A stretch of DNA of 12,285 nucleotides from JAMXLO01 sp041487355 (lineage in GTDB: Bacteria; Pseudomonadota; Alphaproteobacteria; Acetobacterales; Acetobacteraceae): assembly GCA_041487355.1 (NCBI GenBank), contig JBGPND010000158.1, positions 1 through 12,285 on the forward strand, read 5' to 3'. Positions 1-5,692 of the stretch are shown here, piece after piece (positions within the stretch are counted from its first letter, which is position 1; each line of letters starts with the position of its first letter). The position numbers were made by a program, and so were the translations under genes. The notes beneath the pieces were generated by a model that had not been told where the DNA came from, did not search any database, and worked only from the letters and a program-made list of their open reading frames with translations.

Positions 1-657
1 ACCACCTTCCTGCCCGGCGTCTGGCCGCGCCGGGTGCGGCCGGAGCATTGCGGGCCGGTCGGCGCGGCGCTGGCGGCGCTGCACGTGGCGGGGCGCGACT
101 ATGCGCCGCGGCGCCGCAACGCCCTCGGGCCGGATGGCTGGGTGCCGCTGCTGGAGCGTTCGCGCGCGCGGGCGGACGAGGTGCAGCCGGGCCTCGCCGA
201 CGAGCTTGACCGGGCGCTGGCGGGGATCCTGGCCGCCTGGCCGCGCGAGCTGCCGGTCGGCCACATCCATGCCGACCTGTTCCCCGACAATGTGTTCTTC
301 CTGGACGGTCGCCTGTCCGGCCTGATCGATTTCTATTTCGCCGCCACCGACATCCTGGCCTACGACGTGGCGGTGTGCCTGAACGCCTGGTGCTTCGAGC
401 CGGACTTTTCCTTCAACGTCACCAAGGCGCGGGCGATGCTGTCCGGCTATGCCGCGACGCGCCCGTTGTCGGACGCCGAACGGGCGGCGCTGCCGGTGCT
501 GTGCCAGGGCGCGGCGATCCGCTTCCTGCTGACCCGGCTGTACGACTGGCTGAACATGCCGCCGGGTGCCCTGGTGACGCGCAAGAACCCGCTCGAGTAT
601 TTGCGCCGTCTGCGCTTCCATCTCGCGGCGCGCACCGAGCATGCCTATGGCATCTGA
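1..657 (+). CDS. thrB: Homoserine kinase (type II, APH fold), 5' end missing
   Basis: Phosphorylates L-homoserine with ATP in the threonine pathway; cytoplasmic. The frame is open from base 1, so about 218 C-terminal residues are present and roughly 100 N-terminal residues of this ~320-residue family lie outside the window. The aminoglycoside-phosphotransferase-type catalytic loop HADLFPDN (bases 274-297) and the following metal-binding Asp in GLIDFYFA are intact. The C-terminal stretch with RLYDWLNMPPG and NPLEYLRRLRFH is typical of proteobacterial ThrB of this type rather than of GHMP-type homoserine kinases. The stop overlaps the start of rnhA by 17 bases, suggesting co-transcription and translational coupling; thrB-rnhA is a recurrent alphaproteobacterial pair. 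The GTG at base 34 is internal and not the true start. Confidence 0.93.
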   Translation, partial: TTFLPGVWPRRVRPEHCGPVGAALAALHVAGRDYAPRRRNALGPDGWVPLLERSRARADEVQPGLADELDRALAGILAAWPRELPVGHIHADLFPDNVFFLDGRLSGLIDFYFAATDILAYDVAVCLNAWCFEPDFSFNVTKARAMLSGYAATRPLSDAERAALPVLCQGAAIRFLLTRLYDWLNMPPGALVTRKNPLEYLRRLRFHLAARTEHAYGI

Positions 658-1126
658 GGAAATCACCGTCACGCCAGGCCCGCCGGCCACTGAGGTGGTG
701 GAGATCTGGACCGACGGCGGCTGCAAGCCCAACCCGGGACCCGGCGGCTGGGGCGCGATCCTGCGCTTCCGCGGTGTCGAGCGCGAGCTGTCGGGCGCCG
801 ATCCGGCGACCACCAACAACCGCATGGAGCTGACCGCGGCTATGTTGGCGCTGGAGACGCTGAAGCGGCCGTGCCGCGTGGTGCTGCATACCGACAGCGA
901 ATACCTGAAGAACGGCGTCACCCGCTGGCACGCCGGCTGGGTGCGCCGCAACTGGCGCAACGCCGCGGGCGACCCGGTGGCGAACATGGACCTGTGGCGC
1001 CGCGTGCTGGACGCCGTGGCCGCGCACGAGATCGAGTGGCGCTGGGTCCGCAGCCATTCCGGCGATCCGATGAACGAACGCGCCGATGCGCTGGCAACGG
1101 CGGCCCGGGAGGCGCTGCGCCGCTAG
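641..1126 (+). CDS. rnhA: Ribonuclease HI
   Basis: Cuts the RNA strand of RNA-DNA hybrids, removing R-loops and lagging-strand primers. It is 161 residues long, normal for the family plus a short N-terminal extension. All catalytic residues are visible: Asp25 in WTDGGCKPNPG, Glu63 in NNRMELTAA, Asp85 in HTDSEY, His139 in RSHSG and Asp149 in NERADALA. The handle region (about residues 92-118, rich in Trp and Arg) is present, so this is a full bacterial type 1 enzyme. The start is chosen at 641; a second in-frame ATG at 647 is equally possible, and neither has a strong Shine-Dalgarno sequence, which fits coupling to thrB. The 3' end overlaps the convergent ArsR-type gene by 4 bases, leaving no room for a separate terminator. 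Confidence 0.96.
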   Translation: MPMASEEITVTPGPPATEVVEIWTDGGCKPNPGPGGWGAILRFRGVERELSGADPATTNNRMELTAAMLALETLKRPCRVVLHTDSEYLKNGVTRWHAGWVRRNWRNAAGDPVANMDLWRRVLDAVAAHEIEWRWVRSHSGDPMNERADALATAAREALRR

Positions 1127-1803
1127 GTGGCGAGGGCGATCCCGAATGTCGCCTGAAAACCTGCCCGCCCCGCCGCGGTGATCGCCACGGCGCGGGTGTC
1201 GCGCTGACGCGCGATCCAGCCCAGCTCGAAGCAGCGGCACGCAAGCGCGGCACCGAGCCGTCCGGCGAGATGCGGCCGCCGCTCGCTCCAGTCCAGGCAC
1301 GGGCGGCAGAACACGCGCCGCCCCGGCGACGGCGATGCGCCGAACGCGTCCAGGAACCGCTGCCCCTGCTCGGTCACCTCGCCGCCATCGGCGCCCAGCG
1401 CGACATGGCCGCGCGCGGTCAGCGCATCGGCCAGTGCCACGCCGAGCCGTCCGGCCAGGTGGTCGTAGCAGGTGCGCGCCGTCCGCAGCGCCTCGCCGCC
1501 GCGCCAGGTGGTGGCGCGCGCGGGCTCCGGCCCGGCCACCGCCATCACCCCCTCCAGCATCTGCCCGACCAGCGCCGAGGCCAGCCGGTAGTAGCGATGC
1601 CTGCCCTGCTTCTCCGCCGCCAGCAGCCCGCCATCGGCGAGTTTTCCCAAGTGCCCGCTGGCGGTCTGCGGCGTGACATGGGCGGCGTAGGCCAGCTCCT
1701 TGGCGGTCAGCGCACGGCCATCCATCAGCGCGGCGAGCATGTTGGCGCGCGCCGGATCGCCGAGCAGCGCGGCGGTGGCGGCGATGCGGGTCGAGTCACC
1801 CAT
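1123..1803 (-). CDS. ArsR-family winged-helix regulator with conserved Cys motif
   Basis: Predicted DNA-binding transcriptional regulator. In the frame read from GTG at 1845 (240 residues), positions 27-90 form an ArsR winged helix: ALLGDPARANMLAAL, then the recognition region ELAYAAHVTPQTASGHLGKL, then a wing with GRHRYYRLAS. The C-terminal half carries a CRPCLDWSERRPHLAG block (Cys180, Cys183) and a later CRC (Cys203, Cys205), a pattern seen in a subgroup of ArsR-like proteins of about 220-240 residues. The cysteines could bind metal or sense redox state, but this is not shown. I prefer the ATG at 1803 because GGAG lies 9 bases upstream; the GTG at 1845 has no clear ribosome site. The gene converges on rnhA with a 4-base overlap. 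No metal-resistance gene is adjacent, so the ligand is unknown. Confidence 0.88.
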   Translation of the reverse strand: MGDSTRIAATAALLGDPARANMLAALMDGRALTAKELAYAAHVTPQTASGHLGKLADGGLLAAEKQGRHRYYRLASALVGQMLEGVMAVAGPEPARATTWRGGEALRTARTCYDHLAGRLGVALADALTARGHVALGADGGEVTEQGQRFLDAFGASPSPGRRVFCRPCLDWSERRPHLAGRLGAALACRCFELGWIARQRDTRAVAITAAGRAGFQATFGIALAT

Positions 1804-2144
1804 GGCGGCGGTCTCCGTGTCATCCGACCCAACATAGCGATCCACCCGCGCTCGCGCAGGCGGCGATGGTTCGGCCGGCGCCGAAGCGTCATGGCGCGTG
1901 TGCCGGCGATGCCGCGGGATCGGCGTCCCGCCGCACCGGGCCGACCCGGGCGCGGGCGGTCATTCCGATAGGCGTTGATTCAGATCAATGGAAGCGAACG
2001 CCATACAAGGTAACAGGCAATTGTTTGGCCGGCACTGTTCGGTGCGACCAGGCGATGGCACTGCTGCCATTCCAGCCGAGCCCCGATATCCCCCGGGGGG
2101 TGCGACAGAAACCGGGGATCTGGACACACAAAAAGGACTCCAGC
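1804..2144. other. Intergenic region with FNR/FixK box and leader of the entericidin gene
   Basis: No convincing gene is seen here. The stretch holds the divergent promoter space for the ArsR-type gene (leftward) and the entericidin gene (rightward). Bases from about 1960 on are less GC-rich than the flanks and contain the TTGAT-N4-ATCAA box at 1975-1988. A weak -10-like element lies near 2004-2016. A Shine-Dalgarno AAGGA (2133-2137) sits 7 bases before the entericidin ATG. Confidence 0.6.
1975..1988. promoter_or_regulatory. FNR/FixK-type operator, perfect consensus
   Basis: TTGATTCAGATCAA matches the TTGAT-N4-ATCAA consensus of FNR, FnrL and FixK regulators exactly. The centre is at 1981.5. 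If it acts as a class II site at -41.5, transcription would begin near 2023, giving a leader of about 120 bases before the entericidin ATG. A weak -10-like stretch (TACAAG/TAACAG, 2004-2016) falls in the expected place. This suggests oxygen-responsive activation of the entericidin and possibly the DUF3309 gene downstream. The match is seen directly; the regulation is inferred. Confidence 0.7.
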
Positions 2145-2297
2145 ATGTACAAAAGGTTCGTTGTCGGTCTGGCCGTGCTCTCACTTGTGGCCGCTGTGCC
2201 GCTGCTGAGCGCCTGTCACACCACCGCAGGGGCGGGACAGGACATCTCCGCCACCGGAAAGGTCATCGAGAAGTCCGCCAAGCAGAGCACACCCTGA
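2145..2297 (+). CDS. Entericidin A/B family small lipoprotein
   Basis: A 50-residue predicted lipoprotein. A signal peptide (MYKRF followed by a hydrophobic stretch) ends in the lipobox LLSAC, so Cys24 is the lipidated residue after cleavage. The mature part, CHTTAGAGQDISATGKVIEK, has the entericidin pattern with Gly-Ala-Gly and a short amphipathic helix. In E. coli the ecnA/ecnB lipoproteins are described as an antidote/bacteriolytic pair induced in stationary phase. Here a single copy is present and no partner is seen, so a toxin-antidote role should not be assumed. The start is fixed by AAGGA 7 bases upstream; longer readings of the frame run into non-coding leader. The FNR/FixK box upstream is a likely control site. 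Confidence 0.9.
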   Translation: MYKRFVVGLAVLSLVAAVPLLSACHTTAGAGQDISATGKVIEKSAKQSTP

Positions 2298-2373
2298 CGG
2301 CCTGCCGCGTGCCGGATGCGGCGCTCCCGCGATCCGGCCCGGCGTGGCTTCAGACCTCACATGGAGGTGACCC

Positions 2374-2544
2374 ATGGGCACAATCCTCATCATCGTCGTG
2401 CTGATCCTGCTGCTCGGCGGCGGGGGCGGCTACTATGGCTATAATCGTTACGGCGGGCGGGGACTCGGTGGGGTTCTCAGCCTCGTGCTGATCATCCTCC
2501 TCGTGATATGGCTGCTCGGTGGCGTGCAGTTCAACCGCCCCTGA
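2374..2544 (+). CDS. DUF3309-type small hydrophobic membrane peptide
   Basis: A 56-residue peptide starting MGTILIIVVLILLL, followed by a Gly/Tyr/Arg-rich loop (about residues 15-33) and a second hydrophobic segment (about residues 34-50), ending GGVQFNRP. The layout of two hydrophobic stretches around a glycine-rich centre, and the MGTIL start, match the DUF3309 family of uncharacterised proteobacterial peptides. GGAGG (2363-2367) lies 6 bases before the ATG, strong support for a translated gene. It follows the entericidin gene by 76 bases and may share its FNR/FixK-controlled transcript. The next gene begins inside its 3' end in another frame. A clear homologous remnant lies on the opposite strand at 4252-4362. 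Function unknown. Confidence 0.82.
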   Translation: MGTILIIVVLILLLGGGGGYYGYNRYGGRGLGGVLSLVLIILLVIWLLGGVQFNRP

Positions 2545-3808
2545 TGCCGCGAGCCAGCCGCCGGATGCGAGCCGCCACCTGGCGTCCCGCTTCTGGCGCA
2601 CTGCGTCGGGGTTCTGGCGCACACCTGGCGCTGCAGGAGCCAGGCTCCTCACCGCGGTGCTGATCGGCAGCACCGTGCTGCAATTGGCGCTGCAGTACCG
2701 CTTGAATTATTGGAGCCGTGATTTCTTCGATGCGTTCGGGCGCCGGGACGGCCCCGCGCTCCGGACGGAGGCGCTGCTTTTCCTGCTGCTCGCGGGCATG
2801 AGCATCATCGTGGCGATCCTGTCGGTCTGGGCGCGCATGACGACGCAGCGCAAGTGGCGAGCATGGCTGACCCGGCATCTGATTGATCGCTGGCTGGCGA
2901 ACGATCGCTTCCGTGAGCTGCATTTCCAGAAGAGCGAGGACCGGAACCCGGAATACCGGATCGCCGAGGATGCGCGCGTGGCGACGGACGCGCCGGTCAG
3001 CATGGCTGCCGGTGTGCTTACGGCGCTACTCAACGTCATCACCTTCGTCGGCATCCTGTGGAATGTTGGCGGTGATCTCGTCGTCGAGGTCTTTGGTCAC
3101 GTGCTGACCGTGCCGAAATACCTGGTGATCACGGTCGCGATCTATTCCGTGCTGCTGACGCTCGCCATGACCGTCATCGGTCACCGCATGATCCATGTCA
3201 TCGCGGGAAAGAACGCGGCCGAGGCGCAGTTCCGCTCGGTCGCTGCCAACTTGCGCGAGCGTGGCGCGGCCGAGTTGGGGGTGGGTGATGGGTCAGCACG
3301 GCATCGCTTGCTGAGTGGCGCGTTCGACACCGTGATCGGACGCTATCGGGACCTGTGTATCCAATTCATGCGCACCACACTGGTGTCGCACGGCAACACG
3401 CTGGCAGCTCCGGTCATCGCCTGGGTTCTGTGCGCACCCAAATACTTGGTCGGCACGATGTCGCTTGGCGAGGTTGCCCAGGCGGTGGCCGCCTTTGTGA
3501 TGGTGCAGGCGGCACTCAACTGGCTGGTGGACAACTATCCCGGCCTGGCCGAGTGCCTCTCGTCGGTCAACCGCGTCGCCTCATTGCTGCTGGCGATGGA
3601 CGAACTCGACTGCGACGGCGAGTGCCAGTCGGAAGATCGTCCGGAAATCTCCGACCCGGGCGGACAATGCGACGAGCGAGATCGAGGCTGCGTAGTTTCC
3701 GAGCCGGGCTCAGTGGGCCGGCCGCGATCAACCGACTTGCATATTGTGGCGGCTGGAACTGGCCCCCGAGACCAACCGGAGAGACACACCGCACACGGAA
3801 CCGGCTAG
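2519..3808 (+). CDS. SbmA/BacA- or YddA-like transporter membrane domain, no ATPase domain
   Basis: Integral inner-membrane protein of the ABC_membrane_2/SbmA-BacA-like fold. Residues about 21-364 of 429 match the membrane half of YddA-type ABC transporters, with several hydrophobic segments and the conserved stretches LNYWSRDFFDA (63-73), NPEYRI (143-148), KNAAEAQFR (231-239) and NWLVDN (334-339). YddA-type proteins then carry a nucleotide-binding domain with Walker A and ABC signature motifs; none is found here. The tail from residue 365 is Cys/Asp/Arg-rich, resembles nothing recognisable and ends at a TAG inside a repeat-like stretch. It is either a truncated ABC exporter or a proton-driven BacA-like carrier (natural length about 400-420). 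The GTG start overlaps the DUF3309 gene by 26 bases; a later start is possible. Substrate unknown. Confidence 0.75.
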   Translation: MACSSTAPDAASQPPDASRHLASRFWRTASGFWRTPGAAGARLLTAVLIGSTVLQLALQYRLNYWSRDFFDAFGRRDGPALRTEALLFLLLAGMSIIVAILSVWARMTTQRKWRAWLTRHLIDRWLANDRFRELHFQKSEDRNPEYRIAEDARVATDAPVSMAAGVLTALLNVITFVGILWNVGGDLVVEVFGHVLTVPKYLVITVAIYSVLLTLAMTVIGHRMIHVIAGKNAAEAQFRSVAANLRERGAAELGVGDGSARHRLLSGAFDTVIGRYRDLCIQFMRTTLVSHGNTLAAPVIAWVLCAPKYLVGTMSLGEVAQAVAAFVMVQAALNWLVDNYPGLAECLSSVNRVASLLLAMDELDCDGECQSEDRPEISDPGGQCDERDRGCVVSEPGSVGRPRSTDLHIVAAGTGPRDQPERHTAHGTG

Positions 3809-3841
3809 AGCACGTTCAGCATAACTGGAATCTCGCCGCCA

Positions 3842-3936
3842 TGATGGGTTTCGCTCTGCTCAACCCATCCTACACCTGCGCCGCTACGCCGCGGCCGGTA
3901 ACCTGTAGGATGGGTTGAGCAGAGCGAAACCCATCA
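3842..3936. repeat. Perfect 33-bp inverted repeat with nested arms
   Basis: The arms at 3842-3874 and 3904-3936 are exact reverse complements over 33 bases, with a 29-base GC-rich spacer. Each arm is itself palindromic: GATGGGTT at one end and AACCCATC near the other, around TCGCTCTGCTC. The whole would fold into a long hairpin or cruciform with side hairpins. The arm sequence resembles a palindromic element common between genes of alphaproteobacteria (from memory, not searched). It starts 33 bases after the stop of the truncated transporter and could also end its transcript, although no T-run follows. Confidence 0.9.
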
Positions 3937-4251
3937 CGACTCCCGAGGATCGCTCGCGTTTCCGGTCACCCTGAACCCGCTATAGCACAACGGCACCATT
4001 GTCGGCTTTCGCCGATACAGCTCCTCGCGCTGGGCGCTCATAAGACGTTTCGTCACCGGAAGAGAACTCGGCAAATGAGGCGATCCCCGAAGCTGCCCGG
4101 TACATCGTCATGGCGCAGGGGAGTTGAGATCGCCGCCCGTCCCTTGCCGACGCGGCACCTCGCCGCCCTGGTGATCGCCCTGCTGGCCGCCGTCATCGTG
4201 CTGGCGGTCGCGGTGGCCGCGGTCTGGGAGACGGTCCTCGGCGCGAATGGA

Positions 4252-4362
4252 TCAGGGGCGATTGATATGCAGGCCGCCGACAAGCCAGAGCACGAGGAGA
4301 ATGATCAGTACCAAGCTGAGAGCGCCGCTTGAACTCGATGATATCTGAGTCAGGATTGTTTG
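4252..4362 (-). pseudogene. Remnant of a second DUF3309-type gene
   Basis: On the minus strand this reads 36 codons ending ALSLVLIILLVLWLVGG then LHINRP and TGA. The intact copy at 2374-2544 ends VLSLVLIILLVIWLLGG then VQFNRP and TGA. About 18 of the last 23 residues are identical. The glycine-rich loop is missing, and the N-terminal part reads QTILTQISSSSSG, with no ATG, GTG or TTG before an in-frame TGA. It therefore looks like a decayed or internally deleted paralogue in inverted orientation. The FNR/FixK box lies 8 bases upstream of the preserved reading, as if the original promoter and coding region had been joined by a deletion. Confidence 0.75.
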
Positions 4363-4370
4363 TCACGCTG

Positions 4371-4384
4371 TTGATCCAGATCAA
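4371..4384. promoter_or_regulatory. Second FNR/FixK-type operator, perfect consensus
   Basis: TTGATCCAGATCAA is another exact TTGAT-N4-ATCAA match, differing from the box at 1975 in one spacer base and followed by the same TG. It could act leftward on the DUF3309 remnant or rightward on the glycine-zipper gene at 4597, where a class II start near 4419 would leave a leader of about 180 bases. Direction of action cannot be decided from sequence. Confidence 0.65.
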
Positions 4385-4596
4385 TGCCCGACCTGGCACC
4401 TCCATTATTGGTCATTTGTCCTCCAACCAGTCGAAGCCGGAGGCACGATACGCGCGGTTCCACCATGAGCAACGGGCGACTGCGCCACGAGTAATTGACG
4501 TGCCGAAGCCAGGTGCCGGCGTAAGCCGAAAAGCCATGAGACAACACCGGCTGTCGTGATCGGCGCTACGGCATCGGTCGACCCGCTCGATGCGAA

Positions 4597-4797
4597 ATGG
4601 ATGAACTGCCCACTTGGATGCAAGTCGTGAAACGGATCACCTCGGCGGTCGTCTTCTTGTTCTCGCTATCCGCGCTCGGCGGACTTATGGTCGGCGCTCC
4701 CCTTGAGGGCGCGCTGATCGGCGGCGGCGTCGGCGCTGGCACCGGCGCGCTCACCAATCAAAACCAGATCAATCTCGGCCGGCCGATTTGGCGGTAG
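4597..4797 (+). CDS. Small glycine-zipper membrane or exported protein
   Basis: A 66-residue frame. MQVVKR at residues 8-13 followed by the hydrophobic run ITSAVVFLFSLSALGGLMVG looks like a signal peptide or membrane anchor, so the ATG at 4618 may be the true start. Residues 33-50 form a glycine zipper (GAPLEGALIGGGVGAGTG) of the type that lies in membranes and self-associates. The C-terminus, NQINLGRPIWR, resembles the conserved end of small alphaproteobacterial glycine-zipper proteins. No strong ribosome site precedes either ATG. It lies 44 bases upstream of the OmpA-domain lipoprotein on the same strand and may be co-transcribed with it. Function unknown; an envelope role is inferred. Confidence 0.65.
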   Translation: MDELPTWMQVVKRITSAVVFLFSLSALGGLMVGAPLEGALIGGGVGAGTGALTNQNQINLGRPIWR

Positions 4798-4841
4798 GCC
4801 GCTCGCGTCCAGGACAACGTCGCCAGACAATGGAGGTTACA

Positions 4842-5306
4842 ATGTTCCGATTTGCGAAAATCTTGCGAGCGCTCGTCGCTACCCTCGCGCTTTCCTTGGC
4901 GGCTGGATGCGCGCAACAAGCATCACCGCCGCAGGCTGCCGCGGCGACCGGTCCTGAGCTGGCCGGCGCCTGGTACCAAGTCTACTTCGACACCAATAGT
5001 ATCGCGATCAATGCGAGAGGGCAGATGATCGTCAAGAACGTGGCCTATGTTGTAGCAAACAACGACACGACGCGCGTGACGGTGATCGGCAAGACTGATC
5101 GCGTCGGCGCCCCGCCCGCCAACATGGCTCTGTCGCAGCGACGGGCGGACGCGGTCCGCGACGCGCTCATCGCCGCCGGGGTGCCGGCCGCCCGCATCGA
5201 CACGAGCTGGACCGGCGAAGGCAAGCAACAGGTAGCGACGGCCGACGAGGCCACCGAACCACGCAACCGCGTCGTCGACGTCACTGTGGTCAAGCTATCT
5301 CCGTGA
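4842..5306 (+). CDS. OmpA-domain lipoprotein (Pal-like peptidoglycan binder)
   Basis: A 154-residue predicted outer-membrane lipoprotein. The start ATG is fixed by GGAGGT at 4832-4837. The signal peptide ends in the lipobox LAAGC (Cys23). After a short Ala/Pro/Gln linker, residues about 45-150 form an OmpA C-terminal domain: YQVYFDTNSIAIN, then GKTDRVG, then NMALSQRRADAVRDAL, then EPRNRVVDVTV. Asp86 and Arg101 occupy the positions that contact diaminopimelate in this family. The usual GHTD reads GKTD here. It probably ties the outer membrane to peptidoglycan. It is shorter than most Pal proteins and is not next to tol genes, so it is a Pal-like paralogue and not Pal itself. Confidence 0.88.
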   Translation: MFRFAKILRALVATLALSLAAGCAQQASPPQAAAATGPELAGAWYQVYFDTNSIAINARGQMIVKNVAYVVANNDTTRVTVIGKTDRVGAPPANMALSQRRADAVRDALIAAGVPAARIDTSWTGEGKQQVATADEATEPRNRVVDVTVVKLSP

Positions 5307-5474
5307 CCGTGATCGGCGGCTGGTAATGGTCGGCTGTCGAAGCCGGCGACGCAGAACACGAGAGAACCGACCGTGATCCGCCGCACCATTGCATCGAGGA
5401 ATGCCTGGCGGCGGCCTCATGCAATGCGTTGTCCGATACCACGCGAGTCGGCGCCGCCCCTGATGGCGGGCCAA

Positions 5475-5657
5475 ATGCAAAAGACACTGGTTACGCTGCT
5501 GTTTTCGCTCGCCCTCGCTGGTTGCGTCGTTGATCCGGGTGGTGGTTACGGCAATCGCGGTTACGGTGATCGCGGCTGGGGAGACCGCGGCTGGGGAGAC
5601 CGCGACCATCACGAGTCCCACGACGACCAAGGACAGCATGGTAATTGGGGCCGTTAG
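5475..5657 (+). CDS. Small Gly/Arg/Asp-repeat lipoprotein
   Basis: A 60-residue predicted lipoprotein: MQKTLVTLLFSLALAGC, with Cys17 as the lipidation site, followed by VVDPGG and four pentapeptide repeats (GYGNR, GYGDR, GWGDR, GWGDR), then a His/Asp/Ser/Gln-rich tail ending NWGR. The repeats are encoded by four tandem 15-base units at 5544-5603. The start could instead be the ATG at 5463 (MAGQMQK); the frame upstream to 5373 is probably untranslated. The acidic, His-rich tail could bind cations, but that is a guess. It is the last gene of the + strand envelope set and converges on the methyltransferase gene with only 35 bases between stops. Confidence 0.72.
   Translation: MQKTLVTLLFSLALAGCVVDPGGGYGNRGYGDRGWGDRGWGDRDHHESHDDQGQHGNWGR
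5544..5603. repeat. Four tandem 15-base coding repeats
   Basis: Units at 5544-5558, 5559-5573, 5574-5588 and 5589-5603 encode GYGNR, GYGDR, GWGDR and GWGDR. The last two units are identical in DNA; the first two differ from each other at two bases. The gradient suggests stepwise duplication, and unit number may vary among strains. Confidence 0.9.
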
Positions 5658-5692
5658 AGCTGGTTTCTCGTCGCCTCATTCAGTCGAAGCTA

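Larger units (their letters stand above)
3937..4596. other. Long intergenic region with remnant and regulatory box
   Basis: About 660 bases without a secure gene. It contains the antisense DUF3309 remnant (4252-4362) and the second FNR/FixK box (4371-4384). One open frame (4075-4332, + strand, 85 codons) encodes a single hydrophobic helix, AALVIALLAAVIVLAVAV, but its last third is merely the reverse of the DUF3309 remnant and it has no ribosome site, so I do not call it a gene. The rest shows no recognisable motif. Confidence 0.55.

Noticed and set aside
419..1300. Long minus-strand open frame (293 codons) opposite thrB and rnhA
   Set aside because: It is antisense to two genes with clear catalytic motifs, has shadow-type Arg/Ala/His-rich composition and matches no family.
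871..1971. Long + strand open frame (366 codons) across the ArsR-type gene
   Set aside because: It overlaps rnhA and the ArsR-type gene in other frames; high GC keeps stop codons rare. No recognisable domain.
2311..2338. Stem GCCGGAT/ATCCGGC after the entericidin gene as a terminator
   Set aside because: Only 7 base pairs with a 14-base loop and no T-run; common by chance at this GC content.
3842..3936. The 33-bp inverted repeat as the ends of an insertion sequence
   Set aside because: Only 29 bases lie between the arms, so no transposase can be encoded, and no flanking target duplication was seen.
4075..4332. 85-codon + strand frame with one hydrophobic helix
   Set aside because: Its C-terminal third is the reverse complement of the DUF3309 remnant and no ribosome site precedes it. 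It could be a decayed membrane peptide but is not supportable.
5387..5426. CATTGCAT/ATGCAATG inverted repeat upstream of the Gly-repeat lipoprotein
   Set aside because: Eight base pairs with a 24-base spacer; too weak for an operator call without a known binding pattern.
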